Assembly (NCBI GenBank): GCA_031380225.1
Contig: JANNFX010000022.1
Location: forward strand, 1 to 25,744
DNA length: 25,744 nucleotides
DNA from: JANNFX01 sp031380225
Lineage (GTDB): Bacteria > Pseudomonadota > Alphaproteobacteria > Rhizobiales > Hyphomicrobiaceae
Direction: 5' to 3'
Below are positions 23,059-25,744 of the stretch, one piece after another. The stretch's first letter is position 1. Each line of letters starts with the position of its first letter. A program made the position numbers and the translations under genes. The notes beneath the pieces are model-generated. The model made no database searches and had not been told where the DNA came from. It saw only the letters and a list, made by a program, of their open reading frames with translations.

Positions 23059-23889
23059 TTACGACCAGATCGGCATCTTGACCCACCACTGCCACCAGTC
23101 AGCCCATGCGTTGCCATCCTTCCAGACCGGTCCGCTGATGATGATGCAGACAGCACTGAAGAAGACTGCCGAAAGCGCAAGGAATAGACCAAGACGGTGA
23201 ATGCCGAGTGTGCCGATTGAGTACCCGATTGAATCACGGAAAAACGTGTTCTCATGTTCAGGCGTCTTGACCGTCTCGCCCTTCTTTGGGTTGACAGCAG
23301 ACAAGATCAAACCGCCGTGCAGTGCGAGTGCCAAACATGTTGTGAAGAAAAACGTGATGGCGATCATGTGCGCGGGATTGTAATGGAAGTTGCCGTAGGT
23401 GTAGCCTGTGTTCGAGACCCAATCGAGATGGCTCATGAAGCCGTAGGGGAACCCGTACCACCAGGCCCCCATCGCGATTGGCCGGAACACAACCAGTGTC
23501 GCGTAGGCCAGAATTGCGAAACCAAAGGCAATTGGCACATGATAACCCATGCCGAGTTTGCGGCAGATCTCGACTTCACGCAGCGCCCAAGAGCCAAATG
23601 CGCCTAATGCACAAACGGTCACAACTTGCCATATTCCGCCTTTTAACATCGGCGCAAACTGCAGACCGTATTCGAGCGCAGGCGGGTTGATGCTGAGCCG
23701 GAATGGATTCCATGTCGGGCCGTGTGCTGCCCCCCAGAGTATCAATCCAATTCCAACGAAACAGAAGAAAAAGGTCGTGACGCCAAAAAAGCCAACGTAG
23801 AACGGTCCGACCCAAAAGTCGAACAAATCGCCCCCAATCAGCGTGCCGCCGCGAACCCGGTATTTCCTTTCAAAATTGAGCATGGCCAT
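23059..23889 (-). CDS. pufL: Photosynthetic reaction centre subunit L
   Basis: The partner core subunit of PufM, binding the other half of the cofactors and the QB site. The ATG at 23889 (MAMLNFERKYRVRGG) has GGAGA about seven bases upstream. It makes the mature numbering identical to Rhodobacter sphaeroides: His153 and His173 for bacteriochlorophyll, His190 and His230 for iron (each plus one with Met). The 276 residues have five membrane helices. At the QB proton path, EHENTFF has Glu at L212 and Asn at L213 (Asp in R. sphaeroides). A frame extending to 23976 runs through the pufA-pufL hairpin and is not real. Confidence 0.98.
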   Translation of the reverse strand: MAMLNFERKYRVRGGTLIGGDLFDFWVGPFYVGFFGVTTFFFCFVGIGLILWGAAHGPTWNPFRLSINPPALEYGLQFAPMLKGGIWQVVTVCALGAFGSWALREVEICRKLGMGYHVPIAFGFAILAYATLVVFRPIAMGAWWYGFPYGFMSHLDWVSNTGYTYGNFHYNPAHMIAITFFFTTCLALALHGGLILSAVNPKKGETVKTPEHENTFFRDSIGYSIGTLGIHRLGLFLALSAVFFSAVCIIISGPVWKDGNAWADWWQWWVKMPIWS

Positions 23890-23950
23890 GGCTGGTTCTC
23901 CACTCAGCCGGTGCGCCGGCTGTCTCCAGATTCTTGCGGGTGTAGTCGAT

Positions 23951-23990
23951 AAACGGACGGAGCCTAGCCGGAGCATATCTCCGTCCGTTT
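23951..23990 (-). promoter_or_regulatory. pufA-pufL intercistronic stem-loop
   Basis: AAACGGACGGAG and CTCCGTCCGTTT (23951-23962 and 23979-23990) form a perfect 12-bp stem with a 16-base loop, starting 12 bases after the pufA stop. In well-studied puf operons a hairpin here protects the pufBA mRNA from 3' decay, so that LH1 polypeptides outnumber reaction centres. The position and strength fit that role. Confidence 0.85.
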
Positions 23991-24002
23991 TGTTCGTGGC
24001 GA

Positions 24003-24194
24003 TCAGCCGACTTGGTTGCCCAAGGGTAGCTCGATCGAGGCTTTCGCCGGCGCGGCTTTACGCGGCCCTTCGATCCAATTGAACCTGTCGGTGCTCAACA
24101 CAATGAAGTGAATGAGAACGGCAAGTGCAAACAGGAACGTCGCGAGCGCGACTAGCGAACGCCGGGGATCAAAGAGAAGCCAAATTTTCCACAT
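24003..24194 (-). CDS. pufA: LH1 light-harvesting alpha polypeptide
   Basis: A 63-residue single-span antenna polypeptide that forms the LH1 ring round the reaction centre. MWKIWLLFDPRR at the cytoplasmic N-terminus is the classic alpha signature. His29 in the membrane segment (ALAVLIHFIVLSTDRFNW) ligates bacteriochlorophyll, and the downstream Trp hydrogen-bonds it. The C-terminal 20 residues are a polar Ala/Lys/Pro extension. AGGAG lies about nine bases before the ATG. pufB ends 22 bases upstream and the stabilising hairpin follows. Confidence 0.97.
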   Translation of the reverse strand: MWKIWLLFDPRRSLVALATFLFALAVLIHFIVLSTDRFNWIEGPRKAAPAKASIELPLGNQVG

Positions 24195-24216
24195 GTTCAG
24201 GCACTCCTCTAGTTTC

Positions 24217-24441
24217 TCAACCGGTCAACGTTGTCAGATAGGCGGTCGCAAATTTTACGCCGTCGATCAGTGATGCATATCCGCCTTCACCTGGGAACCA
24301 CGGACGCCACTGCCATACTAGGAAGTGCGCGATGATCGCGATTACGGTGAAGAGGATAAAGCTGGTCATGAAGACGGAGTGAAACTCCTTAGCCTCCTGA
24401 GCGGTCAGCCCCGACAGGGTGCCGCTACGATTGTCAGCCAT
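24217..24441 (-). CDS. pufB: LH1 light-harvesting beta polypeptide
   Basis: A 74-residue antenna polypeptide pairing with PufA. It shows the beta signature LTAQEAKEFHSVFM (His21), a single membrane span, and the bacteriochlorophyll-ligating His39 in IIAHFLVWQWRPWFP. The ATG at 24441 (MADNRSG) has GGAGAG seven bases upstream; an earlier in-frame start at 24456 would overlap that site. The C-terminal 20 residues (GYASLIDGVKFATAYLTTLTG) are longer than in most beta polypeptides. Confidence 0.97.
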   Translation of the reverse strand: MADNRSGTLSGLTAQEAKEFHSVFMTSFILFTVIAIIAHFLVWQWRPWFPGEGGYASLIDGVKFATAYLTTLTG

Positions 24442-24460
24442 GTAGGTACTCTCCATAGAT

Positions 24461-24506
24461 GGCCTTGCGGCCGTTACCGCACATGCCCCGTGCGGCAGGG
24501 ACTGCC
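24461..24506 (-). promoter_or_regulatory. Cluster of small hairpins in the pufQ-pufB spacer
   Basis: Three short stems follow each other before pufB: GGCAG/CTGCC (24494-24506), CCGCAC/GTGCGG (24477-24495) and GGCC/GGCC with a four-base loop (24461-24472). The first two overlap by two bases, so they may be alternatives. In Rhodobacter this spacer is where pufQ mRNA is cut from pufBA mRNA; a similar role is inferred here. Confidence 0.5.
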
Positions 24507-24569
24507 CCGGCTTTAAAACCGTGACAAACCTCCGCCAAACTTGCGTCCGGCGGACCTCTGTCGCGCCGG

Positions 24570-24968
24570 CTAGCCCATAAAGGCGTAACCGGCGCTAATG
24601 CTTGCAGCCTCCTTGGCTTCATCAACCAACGGCTTTTTAATTGCGGCGCTGCCGTGAACGGTTGACCATCTCGATGGCAACGCGCGTTCAAAGACACCGG
24701 CAACGAAAAACACCGAGAAAGCGATGGCGAAGATCAGCCGGTATTCAATGTTGTCAGTCTTGCGGTTGCGAGTGGGTGAACGTTTCGCCAAATCAGCGGC
24801 GTAGCTCACCGGCGCCGCAGCAAGTATCGGCGACAGGCTCGGCACCAAATCAGCCACTGGTTTGCGCAAGGTAGAATTGGATCTGTGACCGCGTTCAACG
24901 ACTGGCAAGGCGCGTACGCGTGTCAATGAGGGACACAGAAGAGACCCTGGATGAATGTGGACTGTCAT
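24570..24968 (-). CDS. pufQ: PufQ, bacteriochlorophyll biosynthesis-associated protein, with long N-terminus
   Basis: PufQ is a small membrane protein that aids bacteriochlorophyll supply for the photosynthetic complexes; its exact action is not known. The family core is residues about 72-101, EYRLIFAIAFSVFFVAGVFERALPSRW, with one membrane span at 77-94, followed by a C-terminal segment ending AGYAFMG. Typical PufQ has about 75 residues; here 132 are encoded, with about 65 extra N-terminal residues rich in Pro, Ser and Arg. The ATG at 24968 overlaps the bchZ stop as ATGA, and no other ATG lies before the core, so the extension is probably real. It is preceded by bchZ and followed by pufB. Confidence 0.85.
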   Translation of the reverse strand: MTVHIHPGSLLCPSLTRVRALPVVERGHRSNSTLRKPVADLVPSLSPILAAAPVSYAADLAKRSPTRNRKTDNIEYRLIFAIAFSVFFVAGVFERALPSRWSTVHGSAAIKKPLVDEAKEAASISAGYAFMG

Positions 24969-25744
24969 ATGCTGCGGCCCTCCGTCAGTAATGATTGAGA
25001 TTTGCTCAGGCGATCTATAGTTACGCGTGGCTCACCGGCGCGCCGCGCATCGCGCTCCGTTGCATCGCGGAGACGTTTTGCGGCTGATATCCGGATCAAG
25101 ATCGGGTGCTGCTCGACCAGTTCATCCAGCATAGTCTTGGCCTCGTCGTCCCAAGGCAGATCATCGAAATGACGCGCTGGTGTCGGGTCAACCTTGTCGA
25201 GTTCTGTGCCGAGTGGCAAAATGTGGAACAGCGCATCAAACAATGCGTTGCAGACTTCTTGGATCAGATAGGTCGCGCCCGCATAACCCATGAAGGGCGT
25301 ACCTGTGTGGCGGCGGATAATGGCGCCTGGGAACGACGCTGGAATGTACATGGCCCGGCTTCCCGCTTCAGCCAGATACATGCGCTCGTTGTAGCTCCCG
25401 AACATGATCAAGGGTGGTGTGGTCTTGATGGCTGCGCGGACTGCTTCGTTGTCGGGTTTCAAGCCGGCGCTGCGTGCAAAAGAGAAATTGCACGGCAGCC
25501 CCATTTCGATCTCAAGGAAGTGGCGGATGCCACGCGCGTAAGTTTCATTGGCGACAATTGCAAAACTCGCAGTTCCGAAAAAGTCTTGAGTCACTGAGCG
25601 CCACAAATCCCAGATCGGTTTGATCGTGGTGTGCTTTTCGCGTTCGATGAAAGGTTCGGGATCGAGACCGGTCAATTCGCCGAGCTTGCGCAGGAACATG
25701 GTCGTCGAGTGCATACCGATCGGGGCCTGGAGATACGGACGCTC
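24965..25744 (-). CDS. bchZ: Chlorophyllide a reductase subunit Z, 5' part cut off
   Basis: BchZ is a subunit of the nitrogenase-like chlorophyllide a reductase (BchXYZ), which reduces ring B to give bacteriochlorophyllide. The C-terminal 259 residues are visible; the frame is open to the right edge, so the true start lies outside. Recognised blocks include APIGMHSTTMFLRKLGELTG, FGTASFAIVANETYARGIRHFL, PPLIMFGSYNERMYLAE and HTGTPFMGYAGATYLIQEVCNALFDALFHILPLG, and the C-terminal region resembles BchB-type tails. The stop codon overlaps the pufQ start by four bases, so translation is probably coupled. The order bchZ-pufQBALM is standard in purple bacteria. Confidence 0.95.
   Translation of the reverse strand, partial: ERPYLQAPIGMHSTTMFLRKLGELTGLDPEPFIEREKHTTIKPIWDLWRSVTQDFFGTASFAIVANETYARGIRHFLEIEMGLPCNFSFARSAGLKPDNEAVRAAIKTTPPLIMFGSYNERMYLAEAGSRAMYIPASFPGAIIRRHTGTPFMGYAGATYLIQEVCNALFDALFHILPLGTELDKVDPTPARHFDDLPWDDEAKTMLDELVEQHPILIRISAAKRLRDATERDARRAGEPRVTIDRLSKSQSLLTEGRSI

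Noticed and set aside
23890..23976. 29-residue N-terminal extension of PufL
   Set aside because: It reads through the pufA-pufL stem-loop, and the start at 23889 restores standard PufL numbering.

Overview
The window looks like the edge of a photosynthesis gene cluster in an anoxygenic phototrophic alphaproteobacterium, most likely of the Rhizobiales/Hyphomicrobiales. The right end carries bchZ-pufQ-pufB-pufA-pufL-pufM on the minus strand, encoding a type-II (purple bacterial) reaction centre with its LH1 antenna. A Methylobacterium-like PqqA peptide, an alphaproteobacterial-type ParE and GC-rich housekeeping genes fit this assignment. The lineage is an inference; no rRNA is present to prove it.

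Left part (1-5.9 kb): a cut-off cupin-like gene (minus) is divergent from thiG-thiE. A free-standing 29-residue pqqA with a strong terminator follows, then an RTX (calcium-binding repeat) protein on the opposite strand. Next comes thiC, preceded by a clear TPP riboswitch and a possible Shine-Dalgarno-masking helix. The thiamine genes are thus split by a pqqA/RTX insert, and thiO, thiS and thiD are not in view.

Middle part (5.9-21.7 kb): a two-gene minus-strand unit encodes a membrane-anchored Pro/Ala-rich protein and a double-PqiA-domain membrane protein. It is followed by a secreted astacin-like zinc protease and a 490-base non-coding stretch with repeats. Then come ppdK (pyruvate phosphate dikinase) converging on a DEAD-box RNA helicase with a long disordered tail, an AqpZ-like aquaporin, creD, parE, a small exported PepSY-like protein behind an AT-rich palindrome, proC and a YbjN-domain gene. 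These look like chromosomal core and accessory genes with no mobile element.

Right part (22-25.7 kb): the puf operon ends in a terminator directly after pufM, with no pufC or pufX, and housekeeping genes begin immediately. A 12-bp perfect stem-loop lies between pufA and pufL, as expected for the element that keeps antenna mRNA more abundant than reaction-centre mRNA. bchZ and pufQ overlap by four bases.

No CRISPR array, tRNA, rRNA, transposase or phage gene was seen. I found no wholly new multi-gene system. The points most worth a second look are the orphan pqqA, the aquaporin with an altered selectivity filter, the puf cluster boundary without pufC, the extended PufQ, the double-PqiA unit without a PqiB partner, and several non-coding repeats and hairpins.
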